From Melitaea cinxia (Eukaryota; Arthropoda; Insecta; Lepidoptera; Nymphalidae), in contig NC_059398.1 in assembly GCF_905220565.1 (NCBI RefSeq), positions 2,790,001 to 2,854,000 of the forward strand: 64,000 nt of DNA, read 5' to 3'. A model generated the notes under the pieces. The model worked only from the letters and a program-made list of their open reading frames with translations, did not search any database and was not told where the DNA came from. The translations under genes were made by a program, and so were the position numbers. This document shows, in pieces, positions 63,225-64,000 of this stretch. How positions within the stretch are numbered: the first letter of the stretch is position 1; the number at the start of each line of letters is the position of its first letter.

Positions 63225-64000
63225 CTTTTTTTTTTAATTTTTACTCCGATCTTTAAAAAAATATGTAATGTTAAATTTTTTATAGTTGTATGGTTACTAT
63301 TTTTTAAATGTAACGCAAAGGCAACTCGTCTTATATACAGGTCATGCAACGGAGCCCAATTTCAATGCTGAGAGATAAGTACGATAGTGTCATAACTTTT
63401 TGTTCGCGTCAACGCCACTGTACGTCACTGCTGTCGATGTGTGTGGTGCGTACTATGCACGTCGTTTGAGTGACGCTCCATTGTAATTGGTTGTATTTTA
63501 AAACATCAATGCGTGACGTGTGATAGAAAAAGAGACAGATTGATAGTCTCTCTTCGTTGCACAACACACCCATCTATCGTCATGCCTCTGGCGGCCGTAA
63601 ATTGAAAAGAAAAGTGCAATCATTAAGCCGACGTACCCCCACTACTGTTGTTGCATGAACTGTGTAGAAGACCGTGGGCAACTATGGTATCGACTATATA
63701 ACTACTGCCAAGCAATTTTGCTCTGTCAAAACTTATGTGTAAGTAATTTTTGATTTAAATCGTAGTCATAATATTATTAATGCACCTTATCTTCAAACTA
63801 TTTATTTATTTATTTATAAGGATTTTTATTAGCACCCCTAAGTGTCTGTTTTATTTCCATGAGTATTTGACAATTTTGGTTGGATGGTTTGCAAATAGAA
63901 ATTGCAACCCATCATATACCGAGCTTTCATCTGTTAGTGCTTCTAACTATCCGAGACTTATCAAGAACCTGTGAAACAGGCTCTTAATGTTGTTCCAGTC
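63223..64000. other. Window end without recognised gene
   Basis: A less AT-rich stretch at 63340-63720 could be regulatory or repeat sequence. The last 200 bases contain an open frame ending TCTVSASNYPRLIKNL-like residues on the plus strand, which I could not assign to a family. Confidence 0.4.

Noticed and set aside
63054..63371. 105-codon frame over the AT microsatellite
   Set aside because: Half of it is the alternating Ile-Tyr translation of (AT)n; no family similarity.

Overview
The window is eukaryotic, animal, and almost certainly lepidopteran (moth or butterfly). It is AT-rich, genes are split into many short exons with GT-AG introns, and intergenic and intronic DNA is crowded with repeat types I associate with Lepidoptera: tRNA-derived SINEs, LINE 3' ends tailed with GAT repeats, Helitron ends finishing in CTAG, and MITEs. 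No bacterial-type features, operons or CRISPR arrays are present.

Layout. 228-2104 (+): the last two exons of a mitochondrial carrier gene of the SLC25A34/35 type. 5060-7833 (+): a complete four-exon paralogue of the same family (312 aa), so the two are a tandem pair. 11349-25769 (-): a complete 11-exon facilitative sugar transporter of the SLC2/GLUT type (506 aa), with LINE, MITE, SINE and Helitron remnants in its introns. 29081-38496 (-): a full-length 9.4 kb non-LTR retrotransposon bounded by a 14-bp target-site duplication. 42351-42434 (-): a lone first coding exon of an unidentified gene, head to head with HIRA. 43138-61446 (+): the whole histone chaperone gene Hira in about 20 exons, including its N-terminal WD40 propeller, the ASF1-binding B-domain motif and the C-terminal Hira domain. 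A tRNA-Gly(GCC) gene lies antisense in the last Hira intron. After 61446 only UTR and repeats are seen.

The two most notable objects are these. (1) The retrotransposon. Its ORF2 (2064 aa, uninterrupted) carries endonuclease, reverse transcriptase, RNase H and a CCHC-like zinc motif, and then, after a roughly 560-residue region of unknown origin, a C-terminal superfamily 1 helicase with motifs like those of positive-strand RNA virus replicases. This looks like a retroelement that captured a viral helicase; both ORFs are open and the target duplication is perfect, so the insertion looks recent. (2) Hira exon 14. Its 3' part, together with the 5' splice site and the start of the next intron, is repeated 17 times in tandem in units of 123 or 129 bp. 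Both lengths are multiples of three, so every unit keeps a splice donor and also keeps the reading frame open.

The single-copy genes (metabolite carriers, a sugar transporter, a histone chaperone) show no sign of a shared pathway. They are ordinary neighbours in a repeat-rich chromosome. Exon boundaries were placed by hand from splice signals, reading phase and family similarity. One junction in Hira (exon 9 to 10) does not fit in phase and remains unresolved.
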